This document shows, in pieces, positions 34,652-43,318 of a stretch of 64,000 bases of DNA. The stretch covers positions 1 through 64,000 of the forward strand of contig CAKOSO010000003.1 in the NCBI GenBank assembly GCA_934102355.1, given 5' to 3'. Both the position numbers and the translations under genes were made by a program. Source of the stretch: an uncultured Bacilli bacterium. GTDB taxonomy: Bacteria; Bacillota_I; Bacilli_A; RF39; UBA660. The notes beneath the pieces are model-generated. The model was given only the letters and a program-made list of their open reading frames with translations. It was not told where the DNA came from and did no database searches. Numbering within the stretch: position 1 is the first letter of the stretch; each line of letters opens with the position of its first letter.

Positions 34652-35368
34652 ATGAAAATTCAAGTTATTGGATCTGGTAGTATGTGGACTAAATATAATA
34701 GTGCTTGCTATCTAATTGACAATAAAATTATGGTTGATTTTCCAAATGGTGCTTGTAAGTATTTATATAGATTAAATATTATTCCTAATACTATTGATAA
34801 TATTGTTTTAACTCATTTTCACGGAGACCATTATTTTGATATGCCATTTTATTTATTAAATAAATCAAAAAGCGAAAATAAGAATGTTAATATATTTTGT
34901 TCCAAAGAAGGAAAATCAAAAATCAATAAAATTGGTAATTTAGCATTTCCAAATTCATTTAAAGACGCTTGTAATTCTCTTAACTTAAAATATTGTTCTA
35001 ACGTTAATTTTATAATTGATGAATACAAAGTTAAAAGATTATTAGTAGATCACGGAAGAATGAAGCCAGCTTTTGGTTATATTTTTACAAAAGATGATGT
35101 ATGTGTTGGTTTTACTGGTGATACTTCTTTATGTGAAAGTGTTGAGCTATTATCAGCAAAATGTAGTTATTTATTTTGTGATTGTATGCTTATAAATGGT
35201 AATAGTAAACATCAAGGAATAGATAATTTAGAATATTTATCAAAAAAATATCCAAATTGTACTTTTGTTGTTAGTCATTTAGAAGATGATACAAGAAAAA
35301 AACTAGAAAAAATGAAAATAAAGAATGTCATAGTACCAGATGACGCACAAGTTATAAGGGTGAAATAA
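34652..35368 (+). CDS. MBL-fold metallo-hydrolase
   Basis: 238 residues with the complete metallo-beta-lactamase metal site: LTHFHGDHYFD (HxHxDH), a later His in LLVDHGR, Asp in VGFTGDTSL and a final His in FVVSHLEDD. The order resembles RNase Z-like and small-molecule MBL hydrolases. It follows the HExxH gene by 6 bp and is part of the same operon. The substrate is unknown. Confidence 0.85.
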   Translation: MKIQVIGSGSMWTKYNSACYLIDNKIMVDFPNGACKYLYRLNIIPNTIDNIVLTHFHGDHYFDMPFYLLNKSKSENKNVNIFCSKEGKSKINKIGNLAFPNSFKDACNSLNLKYCSNVNFIIDEYKVKRLLVDHGRMKPAFGYIFTKDDVCVGFTGDTSLCESVELLSAKCSYLFCDCMLINGNSKHQGIDNLEYLSKKYPNCTFVVSHLEDDTRKKLEKMKIKNVIVPDDAQVIRVK

Positions 35369-35370
35369 TT

Positions 35371-36284
35371 ATGAACATAGATAATATAGCAATTGTTAGA
35401 GCTACAAATGTTATTCCTTTTGACGGTGTTGTAAGGCCTTTAAGCAATGTCCCTTATCTATGCAAAAACATTGGATTAGAATTTTCAGCACGGATAAGTG
35501 ATTTATTACACGAATTAGGTGTAATACCACCTATGGATCAATCAAGAATGTTTGAAGAAGACTATTACGACGAAATGGTTGCTTTATCTTCAAAAATATT
35601 AAAAGAATATTTACCTTATGTTTCTGATTATAATTCAATGGTATTATTTTCTTTAAATGGTATTTGTCCTGATGATAACGAACACGGATTTGCAAATAAT
35701 ACTTTTTCTAACAAAAGTGTTGCAATTATAGCACCATTATCAGAACATATAGATTAAGTAATATCATTAGTACCTTCTGACACAGCAATTAAAGGAAATG
35801 TAGAGTTATCTAACAATGCAATAGTTTTAATTGAAGAAAATGTTTATGAATCATTAAATGATATGCAAAAAGCATTATTACATAACAATAGATTTTCTTA
35901 AAAACTTTTACTGGATCATTAAAAGAAGCTATCAGAAACGAACTACAAAATAGTGGTAGATATATACCGGAGACATTAAGCTTATCTGTTAGTACAGGTG
36001 GATTTATGCCGTCTGATACAAGCGAATTACAAAAAGAATGTATTAATAATATTGCAAGTAGTTATGGATTATCTCAAATGAAATATTTTAATTTAATTAC
36101 TTCAAGAGATACTTCTATGCCTAAATATGATGAAGTATGTGATGAATTTGATAAAGCTATGGAAGTACAAGATTTTTATACAACAGCTTTTCTACACGAA
36201 TTGTTAGTTTATGCAACTGCTTCAGAAGATACGATAAATAATATATCAAAAAATATTCACAGCTTTTATGGACGAATTTGTTAA
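35371..36284 (+). pseudogene. Broken gene with an internal stop and a frameshift
   Basis: The first part (35371-35757, 128 codons) starts MNIDNIAIVRATNVIPFDGVV with a good ribosome binding site and ends at TAA 35755. Reading on in the same frame gives 47 more sensible codons (VISLVPSDTAIKGNVELSN) to a second TAA at 35899. The protein then continues in another frame from about 35898 (TFTGSLKEAIRNELQNS) through the ATG at 36006 to 36284. One nonsense change plus one frameshift thus split a protein of about 300 residues. The family is not recognised. The ATG at 36006 lacks a ribosome binding site and is not a separate start. Confidence 0.75.
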
Positions 36285-36516
36285 ATTGAATATAGATCAA
36301 AAGAATAATGAAATAATTGAAAAGCAAAAAGTTATATTAGCATTTCTGTTAAAATTTGCTGCTGAAAGAGGAATACAATTTGAATTCTTAAAAAGTAAGG
36401 AAATAACTGACATTGAGGACAATAAAGGAACAAATGAAGATTATTTAGAAGCAATGATGGTTTATTCACAAAATATTGAAGAATTAATTGGACTAATATT
36501 AGGAAGGATGCAATAA
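36268..36516 (+). CDS. Small helical protein of unknown function
   Basis: 82 residues overlapping the end of the broken gene by 17 bases. Acidic and helical (MVYSQNIEELIGLILGRMQ at the C-terminus). There is no good ribosome binding site, so it probably relied on translational coupling to the now broken upstream gene. Confidence 0.5.
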   Translation: MDEFVKLNIDQKNNEIIEKQKVILAFLLKFAAERGIQFEFLKSKEITDIEDNKGTNEDYLEAMMVYSQNIEELIGLILGRMQ

Positions 36517-36528
36517 GGTAATGTAAAA

Positions 36529-37665
36529 ATGGGATTATTTAATAATAAATTAAAAAGAAAAGAAATAGCTAATAAACTATATGAATATCGCAAAAATAAT
36601 GATGGAAATTTAGAAATTTATACTTATAATAAAGGTTTTATTGAAATTATTGAAAAATATATAAATAAATCAACTTTTGAGTCTGATAAGGATTTTATAT
36701 TTGGTGGTAGAAAAAAAATTTTATATAATGAATTTTATGATTATTTAGATAATAAAGAAAAACATAAATCAGAAAATCCAGTTCGTTTTACTATTGGAAA
36801 TTTAGAAGAATTTATTTGCCACAATAATTATATTGTTCCTGAAGATGTTGATAAAAGTAGATGGAAGGACGGAAAAATAATTGACGGAAAAGATATTGTA
36901 GAATTAAGAAATAAGAATGATAGATATTCTGCAACAGGATATATTTGTTTAGAAGAAAAAGAATATATCGTTGAAATGCTTAATAGATTAAAGAAGGAAC
37001 TATTTAGATCTGATAGATTTACTTATCAAGAGGGCGATATTAAAATAGTTAATTCTCTATGCGAATTATGTTCTTATTATAATAACGGAAAAAGAAGTGA
37101 TGAATGTCCTAAAGATTTACTCAATAAAATTTTAAATAATGAACTAAAGTGTCCGAATTTTGAAAACGAGCATTCTTTTGAAAAAACTATGAGTCGTATT
37201 AATTCAGAAAATGAAAGAAGTTTAACAAGAGATGAAATAGATAATTATTTTAATGAAATATACGCTAAAAATGAAGAAGGAAGATACAAAACTCTAAAAT
37301 TTCAAGACTATAAAAGTGAAATAGATTATAGAGGAAAAAAAGATGATGAACTTGATATTGATGAAATAGTACGCTTAAAACAATCATATCATCATTTACA
37401 CGAGATTTTTGATAGCTTAAATATTTCTGATATAGAAGCGATTAAATTGATTTCAAAAGTGCTACAAACACCTTTTAATGAGATTATATTTTATACAAGT
37501 AAAATAGAAAACAATTTACTATACACATCTATTCCGGTTCGTGGTGGTGGTAGCGTAATTATTGATCCTAAAACTAAAGAATATTTGTTTGCAGGATCTA
37601 TTATAGACTTTGATACTCATTTAAAAGAATTTAAAAATGGTAAAAGAACACCAAGTATTAATTAA
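36529..37665 (+). CDS. Protein of unknown function
   Basis: 378 residues, soluble, strongly charged. A cysteine group (LCELCSYYNNG, then ECPKDL and LKCPNFE, residues about 180-215) could bind zinc. The C-terminal part (about 295-378) is more hydrophobic and ends with YTSIPVRGGGSVIIDPKTKEYLFAGS, which looks like a beta-rich fold seen in immunity-type or SUKH-like proteins, though I cannot assign it. It is spaced 12 bp after the preceding small gene. Confidence 0.55.
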   Translation: MGLFNNKLKRKEIANKLYEYRKNNDGNLEIYTYNKGFIEIIEKYINKSTFESDKDFIFGGRKKILYNEFYDYLDNKEKHKSENPVRFTIGNLEEFICHNNYIVPEDVDKSRWKDGKIIDGKDIVELRNKNDRYSATGYICLEEKEYIVEMLNRLKKELFRSDRFTYQEGDIKIVNSLCELCSYYNNGKRSDECPKDLLNKILNNELKCPNFENEHSFEKTMSRINSENERSLTRDEIDNYFNEIYAKNEEGRYKTLKFQDYKSEIDYRGKKDDELDIDEIVRLKQSYHHLHEIFDSLNISDIEAIKLISKVLQTPFNEIIFYTSKIENNLLYTSIPVRGGGSVIIDPKTKEYLFAGSIIDFDTHLKEFKNGKRTPSIN

Positions 37666-37688
37666 AAAAATATAGGAGGATTTAGAAA

Positions 37689-38345
37689 ATGGAAATAATA
37701 GTACAAGGAAAAGGAACAGAATTTTTTACACCAAATGAGGTAATATTAAATATAGGATTTAATACCAAAGGACAAAGTTATGAGGAAGTGTTGTCGGAGG
37801 GAGTAAAAAGCGTCCAAAAATTTGTTAATGAATTATTATTACAAAATGGATTTACAACAGAGGATATGAAAACGAGAAATTTTGTAGTTAGAGAGGATCA
37901 AAAATATGATGAAGTTACAAGAACTTACTTATTTGATGGATTCTCATTTAATCAAAATGCAACTTTAAAATTTGATTATAATAAAGAAAGAATGGCTAAG
38001 ATAATGGAGGATTTATCTATATTAGATAATGCACCTACTTGCCAAATTAATTTTGGAGTGAAAGACGCTAAAGAATGTAAAAGAAAAATACTTTCAAAAG
38101 CATATAAGGAAGCAGAATCACAAGCACAAGCTATTGCTGAAGCGGCAGGTAAAAGTTTAAAGCAATGCGTAAAAGTTGATTTTAAACCATTTACAACAGA
38201 ATATGTATCACAAACTACTTTTGATTCAGATATGATGTATGCTAAAAGCGCAAGACTTGGAGCTACACCAGCAATAATTAATACATTCACACCAGAAGAT
38301 ATTGAACTTTCTGAAACATTATATTGTTTGTGGATTACTGAATAA
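37689..38345 (+). CDS. SIMPL domain-containing protein (DUF541)
   Basis: 218 residues without a signal peptide. The SIMPL/DUF541 pattern is clear: MEIIVQGKGTEFFTPNEVILNIGF at the start, VQKFVNEL, GFTTEDMKTRNFVV, and a long C-terminal helix ILSKAYKEAESQAQAIAEAAGKSL. Family members are usually periplasmic or surface proteins of uncertain role; this one appears cytosolic. It is the last gene in the element and has a strong AGGAGG. Confidence 0.85.
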   Translation: MEIIVQGKGTEFFTPNEVILNIGFNTKGQSYEEVLSEGVKSVQKFVNELLLQNGFTTEDMKTRNFVVREDQKYDEVTRTYLFDGFSFNQNATLKFDYNKERMAKIMEDLSILDNAPTCQINFGVKDAKECKRKILSKAYKEAESQAQAIAEAAGKSLKQCVKVDFKPFTTEYVSQTTFDSDMMYAKSARLGATPAIINTFTPEDIELSETLYCLWITE

Positions 38346-38456
38346 ATTGTATAATCCTATTAATCGATAAATTATTAAAAAAGACGATCACCAAATGCTT
38401 GATTTTAATGCTTAATAGAGGGTGAATTAATTATAATGGCACATAATGATATGATT

Positions 38457-38509
38457 TTTAGGTACCACTTAATACAATATTGAAATATTTGTGTACCATT
38501 TAGGTACCA
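38457..38509 (+). repeat. Integrase arm-type sites, right end
   Basis: TTTAGGTACCA at 38457-38467 and again at 38499-38509, near copies of the left-end TTTAGGTACAA pair. TGTACC at 38493 may be a third, inverted half-site. Confidence 0.6.
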
Positions 38510-38612
38510 ATACACTAAAATAGATGGGTAAATGGGTGAATAGTTGACAAAAATAGGGCATATTTAATGCCTTTTATAGTGGCTTAATACCGATAAATAC
38601 ACATTTTTGTTG

Positions 38613-38624
38613 CCCCTGAAGAGA
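38613..38624 (+). repeat. Right attachment core (attR)
   Basis: CCCCTGAAGAGA, identical to 25024-25035. Upstream, CATTTTTGTTGCCC resembles CATTTTTTGTGCCC at attL. Confidence 0.7.
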
Positions 38625-38642
38625 ATTAAAGTTCTCATTTTT
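38620..38642 (+). terminator. Terminator hairpin at attR
   Basis: GAGAA and TTCTC around a 6-base loop, then ATTTTTG. It has the same layout as the terminator at attL and probably is the displaced original 3' end of the RNA gene. Confidence 0.6.
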
Positions 38643-38644
38643 GT

Positions 38645-38985
38645 TTATTTTATAAGGCTTTCTTTATCAAATTTATCAGAGTTTTTAATTATGTTTTGAA
38701 CTTTTTCAAAGTTCCCTTCAATTATATAAATAGTAGAGTACCAAGAATCAGCTTTTTTATATCTTTTTATAGTTTCAGTTAAGGCATTTTAGATGTATCA
38801 GGGAAATAGCCTATAATAATATTTACTAATTTTTCATTAGTATGACTAAAAGCATAGGCTAAACCCTTTTGGATTATTTATTTAAGAATAGCTTTCTAAA
38901 TAATTTTTTCTAGTCATAAATATTGTGCATGGGACCTCACTACCAAGTTCACCTAAAAAAGTGACAACATATCCATATCTTTGTT
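38645..38985 (-). pseudogene. Decayed gene remnant just outside attR
   Basis: On the minus strand three adjoining reading frames make one protein-like string: RYGYVVTFLGELGSEVPC, then KGLAYAFSHTNEKLVNIII, then LTETIKRYKKADSWYSTIY, ending at a TAA at 38645-38647. At least two frameshifts or stops separate them. No family is recognised. From about 38985 to 39184 there is no clear gene. Confidence 0.6.
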
Positions 38986-39184
38986 TTTTTAGTTGTAAAA
39001 TTGAAAAACAGTGGTTATCCAAGGGGCACCTCTAAAAATAATTTGTTAGTTTTTATAAATAAAAGGATTAATCTTTTTTAAATACAGAAAATGAATGTTA
39101 AAAAATGCATAAAATTGCTATATTTCTATGGAAAAAAATAAAAAACATGGTAAAATCAATAATAGAGAGGGTAGTGTGATAAAT

Positions 39185-40801
39185 ATGAATCAAGAACAAA
39201 ATAACTTGAATCCAAATAATTTTAATGTGCAAGGTAATAATGAAATGCCAAATAATCAACCATTAAATAATCAAAATTTTAATAATACAGTTAATCAAAA
39301 TGTAGCTCAAAATACAAATACTAATCAAACAACATTTAATCAACAACCAATTAACCAACAAACACAATCAACATATAGTTTTCAAAAACTAATGAATCAA
39401 GACTCTGCGCTACAATCTATGAATTCATTTGAAAGCAATAATACTTTTAATCAAAATCAAGTTGGAGTTCAGCAACCAGTACAAAAAAATTTAACACCAA
39501 CTTTGAATGCTCAAAATAATAGTGGTAATAATAAAAAGAAACTTTTGTATTTAATTATAGCAGGTATAGCAGTTTTACTAGTTTTAGTCTTGCTAGTTTT
39601 AGTTATTAAAAATTTAAAAAGTAACGATAAATCAGGTGAATATATATCGTTAAATATGCCTTTGAGTTCAGATCTTTTATTAGAAAATAATTACATTGAA
39701 AAGACTATATATACCTTTGTATATGATTCTAATAGAATTGTAAGAAGAATAATTTTTACAGATGTATATTATTTAAATGATACAGCAGCTTCAGATTATA
39801 ATACTTATTTAAATAATAACAATTATGATAATGATTGGAATATGCCTAAAAGAATTTTGAAAATAAAGAATAACGAATTAACTTATGAATACAATAGTGA
39901 TATTACTGAAGAATATTATTCTGATTTTATTGGTACAAAAATAGATGACATTATAGATGAATATGGTGAAGATAAAGTTTTAGATAACTTTGTTCCTAAT
40001 CTTACAAAAAAAGAATTATTATATTTGCCAGATGAACCTTCTAATAACGAAGATAAAGATAATGCGTCGTCAAATGTCAACTTTGAATTAATGGCTACTC
40101 AAGCAGAAAAAAAATTAGGTGAAACATTTACTACTAATTATACTGAAGCATTTAATGTTAACTATCAATATTATGCAACTGTTGATAAAGAAAGTATTAA
40201 ATATACAAATGAATACTCAAATGGTGATTATTATTATATTATGGTTGGAACAGTTAGAAACTCTTCAACTAATATTGCTGTTGGAAAATACCTTATTAGA
40301 TGTAAATGGGATAAATCAACAAATGAAATAGTAGATTATGGGGATAATTCAAAAATAATGATAATGTTAAATATATATGAAAAAGCAATATCAAAAGTAA
40401 CTGATGGAGTGGGAACTTTTTATATAGATAAAAATCAATATAAAAATGAAATTTTATGGGATACTACAAAATTAGATAAAACTGATTTTAATACTATATT
40501 TAATGAAGTAGATAAAGTAAATTATTATTATTGTGAGTATTCAGATAAAAAAGATGAAGAATATTTTAACCAAATGAAACAAAATCAAAATGATATTATC
40601 AAAAAATTATTAAATTCAAAAGAAATAACAATCTATGTTGTTCAAATAGTAACTAATAATGAATTAGAATCAGCTACATCACTAACGAAATATATTAATT
40701 CAAATTTATATATTGCAGATGATACTAATTTTAATAATTTAATAGACTATTCAAAGAATTTAGGATTATTTTACGAAGAAACATTGAATTTAAATAATTA
40801 A
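39185..40801 (+). CDS. Asn/Gln-rich surface protein with one membrane anchor
   Basis: 538 residues from the ATG at 39185; a GTG at 39176, just after AGAGAGGG, is an alternative start, while the earlier ATG at 39128 has no ribosome binding site. A disordered Asn/Gln-rich tail (about 1-115) precedes a basic stop (NNKKK) and one strong membrane helix (about 120-142), so about 395 residues are outside. The outer part is rich in Asn, Asp and Tyr with no enzyme motif seen. The design is the same as that of the minus-strand protein at 18251-19966. Function unknown. Confidence 0.7.
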   Translation: MNQEQNNLNPNNFNVQGNNEMPNNQPLNNQNFNNTVNQNVAQNTNTNQTTFNQQPINQQTQSTYSFQKLMNQDSALQSMNSFESNNTFNQNQVGVQQPVQKNLTPTLNAQNNSGNNKKKLLYLIIAGIAVLLVLVLLVLVIKNLKSNDKSGEYISLNMPLSSDLLLENNYIEKTIYTFVYDSNRIVRRIIFTDVYYLNDTAASDYNTYLNNNNYDNDWNMPKRILKIKNNELTYEYNSDITEEYYSDFIGTKIDDIIDEYGEDKVLDNFVPNLTKKELLYLPDEPSNNEDKDNASSNVNFELMATQAEKKLGETFTTNYTEAFNVNYQYYATVDKESIKYTNEYSNGDYYYIMVGTVRNSSTNIAVGKYLIRCKWDKSTNEIVDYGDNSKIMIMLNIYEKAISKVTDGVGTFYIDKNQYKNEILWDTTKLDKTDFNTIFNEVDKVNYYYCEYSDKKDEEYFNQMKQNQNDIIKKLLNSKEITIYVVQIVTNNELESATSLTKYINSNLYIADDTNFNNLIDYSKNLGLFYEETLNLNN

Positions 40802-40847
40802 AAAAGAAAAAAGACATGATTTTAAAAAAATATGAAGTTGTAAGATA

Positions 40848-40881
40848 AAAGTAGACATAAAAAAGATATGTTTACTTTTTC
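40848..40881 (+). terminator. Terminator after the Asn/Gln-rich protein gene
   Basis: AAAGTAGACATA and TATGTTTACTTT form a 12-bp stem (one G-U pair), 7-base loop, then TTTTT. Confidence 0.8.
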
Positions 40882-40889
40882 TTTGGTAT

Positions 40890-40902
40890 AATTTAGTAAA
40901 GC
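40890..40902 (+). promoter_or_regulatory. Extended -10 promoter upstream of the radical SAM gene
   Basis: TGGTATAAT (about 40893-40901) follows the terminator. The transcript would have an AT-rich leader of about 150 bases before the gene at 41063, in which I see no known riboswitch. Confidence 0.5.
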
Positions 40903-41062
40903 AGAAAAAGGTTATAAAGATATTACATCTATTTTTTGGTGATATTTAAAATTAATAAAAAAATAATAATTAAAGCCAAAATTCACAGAAAAATATTATT
41001 GATTAAATGGGTAACCATAATATAAAATATAGTAGAAAAAATAATTTTAAAGGAGCACCATC

Positions 41063-41857
41063 ATGTATAAAAAGGTATATGTAGAAATAACAAACAATTG
41101 TAATTTATCTTGTGATTTTTGTCCTCATAATTCTAGAAAAAATGAATTTATAACACTAGACAATTTCAAAACCATTTTAGATAAATTAGAAAATTATACA
41201 AAATATTTATATTTACATGTTTTAGGTGAACCTTTATTACATCCGGATATAAATACATTAATAGATGTAGCTTCAAAAAGATACAAAATAAATATAACTA
41301 CAAATGGATATTTAATAAATAAGATTAAAAGCAATAAAAACATTAGACAAATAAATATTTCTTTACATAGTTTTAATGGAAATATAACATTAAAAGAATA
41401 TATGGATAATGTTTTAAATAGTATTAACGAATTATCCAAATATTCATATATTTCTCTAAGACTTTGGACGAAAAACAAATATAGTAAAGAAATAATTAAT
41501 TATATAAATAAATATTTTAATTTAAATATCGAAAAAATAGAAAAATGTAAAATAAAAGAAAATATATTCTTAGACATAGATGAGGAATTCATCTGGCCAG
41601 ATTTAAATAATAAAATCTATAACGATACTGGTACGTGTTATGCGCTAAAAGATCATATTGGAGTACTCGTCGATGGAACAATTATACCTTGTTGCTTAGA
41701 TAGTAAGGGAATAATAAACTTAGGTAACATTTATTCTAATGATTTAAATGATATTATAAATAGTAAAAGATACAAAAAAATGTTAAATGGTTTTAATAAA
41801 TACAAAAAGTGCGAAGAACTGTGTAAACATTGTGATTTCAATAAAGTTAAAAAATAG
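41063..41857 (+). CDS. Radical SAM/SPASM domain protein
   Basis: 264 residues. The radical SAM cluster motif is CNLSCDFC (CxxxCxxC) near residue 13, followed by YLHVLGEPLLHPD and INITTNGYLI. The C-terminal SPASM-like part carries DGTIIPCCLDSKGIINLGNI and then CEELCKHC, for an extra cluster. Such enzymes often mature peptides or modify tRNA or cofactors. No short precursor peptide gene is visible next to it, so the substrate is open. It stands alone between terminators. Confidence 0.88.
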   Translation: MYKKVYVEITNNCNLSCDFCPHNSRKNEFITLDNFKTILDKLENYTKYLYLHVLGEPLLHPDINTLIDVASKRYKINITTNGYLINKIKSNKNIRQINISLHSFNGNITLKEYMDNVLNSINELSKYSYISLRLWTKNKYSKEIINYINKYFNLNIEKIEKCKIKENIFLDIDEEFIWPDLNNKIYNDTGTCYALKDHIGVLVDGTIIPCCLDSKGIINLGNIYSNDLNDIINSKRYKKMLNGFNKYKKCEELCKHCDFNKVKK

Positions 41858-41867
41858 ATAAAAAATA

Positions 41868-41893
41868 AAACTCAACCATGCGTTGAGTTTTTT
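41868..41893 (+). terminator. Terminator after the radical SAM gene
   Basis: AAACTCAAC and GTTGAGTTT, perfect 9-bp stem with a 5-base loop and a T run. Confidence 0.9.
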
Positions 41894-41954
41894 CAACTGC
41901 AAGATTATTTGAATATTTTTTTATAAATGTTAAACTTAATTCAAGGAGGAAAAA

Positions 41955-42647
41955 ATGAAAAAAGATATAAATACAATTATAACAATAATAGTAAGTACAC
42001 TTATAGGTTTAGTAATAGGGTACTTCTTATTTACACATGAATGCAAAACAAGACTTATTACATTACCAAAACCAGAAATAACAGGAGGAGAAAGAGGGCA
42101 ACTTGGAATTGATAAAAACATCAATGAACAAACAATAGATAAATATTTAGAAAGAGAAGACTCAGTATATCGTGACATGAGAATGTTAGTGGATCCAGGA
42201 AACTATGAAGCAATAGGTGGTGATTCATATCTTTCTGGAACTATAAAGGGATTTGAAGTTGTACCTTATCCATTATTAACAGAAGTAAAAGGACTACCTG
42301 AAGCAGTAGGGGATAGTTATAAAGGAAAAACATTATTCACAGAAAATGAAGATGGTACATATAAAGCAAACTACGAAGAATCATTAGAATTTCTTGAATA
42401 CTACTTCCCTAAAGATAAAAATATATTTTTAATGTGTGGCGGTGGTGGATACGCTGGAATGACTAAGAAACTTTTAGTATCTCTTGGTTGGGATGAAAAC
42501 AAAATATATAATATCGGAGGATATTGGTATTATAATGGTAAGAATAATATCAATCTTAAAAAAACTATAAATGGTAAAACAACCTATGATTTCTGGAAAG
42601 TAAATTATCATGATATAGATTTTGACAACTTAACAGAGGTTAAATAA
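41955..42647 (+). CDS. Membrane-anchored rhodanese-like protein
   Basis: 230 residues with an N-terminal membrane helix (about 5-25) and an outer rhodanese-type domain. The active-site loop is FLMCGGGGYAGMTKKLL, where Cys is the catalytic residue, followed by LGWDENKIYNIGGYWYY, a typical rhodanese C-terminus. Such proteins carry sulfur or act in redox outside the cell. Its stop overlaps the start of a lipoprotein gene (TAATG), so the two are coupled. Confidence 0.8.
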   Translation: MKKDINTIITIIVSTLIGLVIGYFLFTHECKTRLITLPKPEITGGERGQLGIDKNINEQTIDKYLEREDSVYRDMRMLVDPGNYEAIGGDSYLSGTIKGFEVVPYPLLTEVKGLPEAVGDSYKGKTLFTENEDGTYKANYEESLEFLEYYFPKDKNIFLMCGGGGYAGMTKKLLVSLGWDENKIYNIGGYWYYNGKNNINLKKTINGKTTYDFWKVNYHDIDFDNLTEVK

Positions 42648-43117
42648 TGAAGAAAGTAGTAGTATTAGTATTATGTTTAATAGTATTATTAACAACAGCA
42701 TGCTCATCAAATAGAACTAATCAAGATGACGACATAGAAAGAATTTACCTGACAGAAAAATATTATAACAAAGGTGAATTCAAGGAAATAACTAGTAAAG
42801 AACTATCAAAACTAAATAAAGAGAATTACGTACTATTTACATATAATAACTATTGTATTTTATCAATACCATGTGATAAAATATTTGAAGAATTTATGAA
42901 AAAGTACAAAATAGACTTTTTATCAATTCCTTTTGAAGAATTTAAAAATACTAAGTTTTATGAAACGGTAAAATATGCTCCATCAGCAATTATAGTAAAC
43001 AACGGGGAAATAGTAGCATATTTAGATGCTAACTCAGATGAAGATTTAGCAAAATACCAAGATTCAAAAGAATTTGAAAAATGGTTAAATAATTATATAT
43101 ACTTTACTAAAAAATAA
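42647..43117 (+). CDS. Thioredoxin-like lipoprotein
   Basis: 156 residues, translationally coupled to the rhodanese gene. The N-terminus has a signal peptide and lipobox (LLTTACSS). The mature part looks like a thioredoxin fold: NYVLFTYNNYCILSIPCDKIFEEFMKKY, then APSAIIVNNGEIVAYLD with the cis-Pro position. The active site is CILSIPC (C-x5-C) rather than CxxC, a spacing found in some low-GC thioredoxin-like proteins. An extracellular redox role together with the rhodanese is inferred. Confidence 0.7.
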   Translation: MKKVVVLVLCLIVLLTTACSSNRTNQDDDIERIYLTEKYYNKGEFKEITSKELSKLNKENYVLFTYNNYCILSIPCDKIFEEFMKKYKIDFLSIPFEEFKNTKFYETVKYAPSAIIVNNGEIVAYLDANSDEDLAKYQDSKEFEKWLNNYIYFTKK

Positions 43118-43133
43118 ATTAAAATCCTTTGTC

Positions 43134-43162
43134 TTGAATTTATAAAAATAGAATAGTATAAT
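43134..43162 (+). promoter_or_regulatory. Promoter of the SAM-I riboswitch transcript
   Basis: TTGAAT at 43134-43139 and TATAAT at 43157-43162, 17 bp apart. Confidence 0.8.
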
Positions 43163-43172
43163 AAATATAACA

Positions 43173-43291
43173 TCTTATAAAGAGTGGTCGAGGGACTAGC
43201 CCTATGACGCCACACCAACCTATTGAATTAGGTGGTAAAGCTAGAACGATAAGATAACTTTAACACTCAAGAAGTTATCTTGGGTGTTTTT
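43173..43291 (+). promoter_or_regulatory. SAM-I (S-box) riboswitch with terminator
   Basis: The aptamer (about 43173-43256) has the S-box core: TCTTAT at the 5' side of P1, AGAGTGGTCGAGGGACTAGCC, CCCTATGA, then CCAACC and GGTGGTAAAGCTAGAACGATAAGA closing P1. Terminator arms AACACTCAAG (43262-43271) and CTTGGGTGTT (43279-43288) are followed by a T run. AAGATAACTT and AAGTTATCTT can pair in its place as the antiterminator. SAM binding should therefore switch the downstream metK off. Confidence 0.93.
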
Positions 43292-43318
43292 TATGAGATG
43301 AAAAGGAGGAATGAAAAA

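Larger units (their letters stand above)
25024..38624. mobile_element. Integrated element of about 13.6 kb bounded by a 12-bp repeat
   Basis: CCCCTGAAGAGA occurs at 25024-25035 and 38613-38624, each time followed by a terminator hairpin and then ATTTTATAAGG after the T run, as expected when an element integrates at the 3' end of an RNA gene and supplies a replacement end. Two copies of TTTAGGTAC(A/C)A lie inside each end. The interior holds a tyrosine recombinase, a phage-type HNH protein, a defence-type cassette and about a dozen unfamiliar genes. No replication, conjugation or phage structural gene is seen, so it is a genomic island or satellite remnant. Confidence 0.75.

Noticed and set aside
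35755..35757. Recoding or read-through of the in-frame stop in the 35371 gene
   Set aside because: It is TAA, the least read-through-prone stop, and a second stop and a frameshift follow, so decay is the simpler reading.
36006..36284. Separate 92-residue gene starting at the ATG at 36006
   Set aside because: The same frame continues upstream with sensible codons to about 35898 and there is no ribosome binding site, so it is the 3' part of the broken 35371 gene.
38457..38510. Transposon inverted ends at the element boundary
   Set aside because: The TTTAGGTAC motifs are short, lie inside the ends and occur twice at each end; no transposase is present, so arm sites of a tyrosine recombinase fit better.
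43280..43318. Upstream ATG of the metK frame
   Set aside because: It lies inside the riboswitch terminator arm and lacks a ribosome binding site; the ATG at 43319 follows AAGGAGG.
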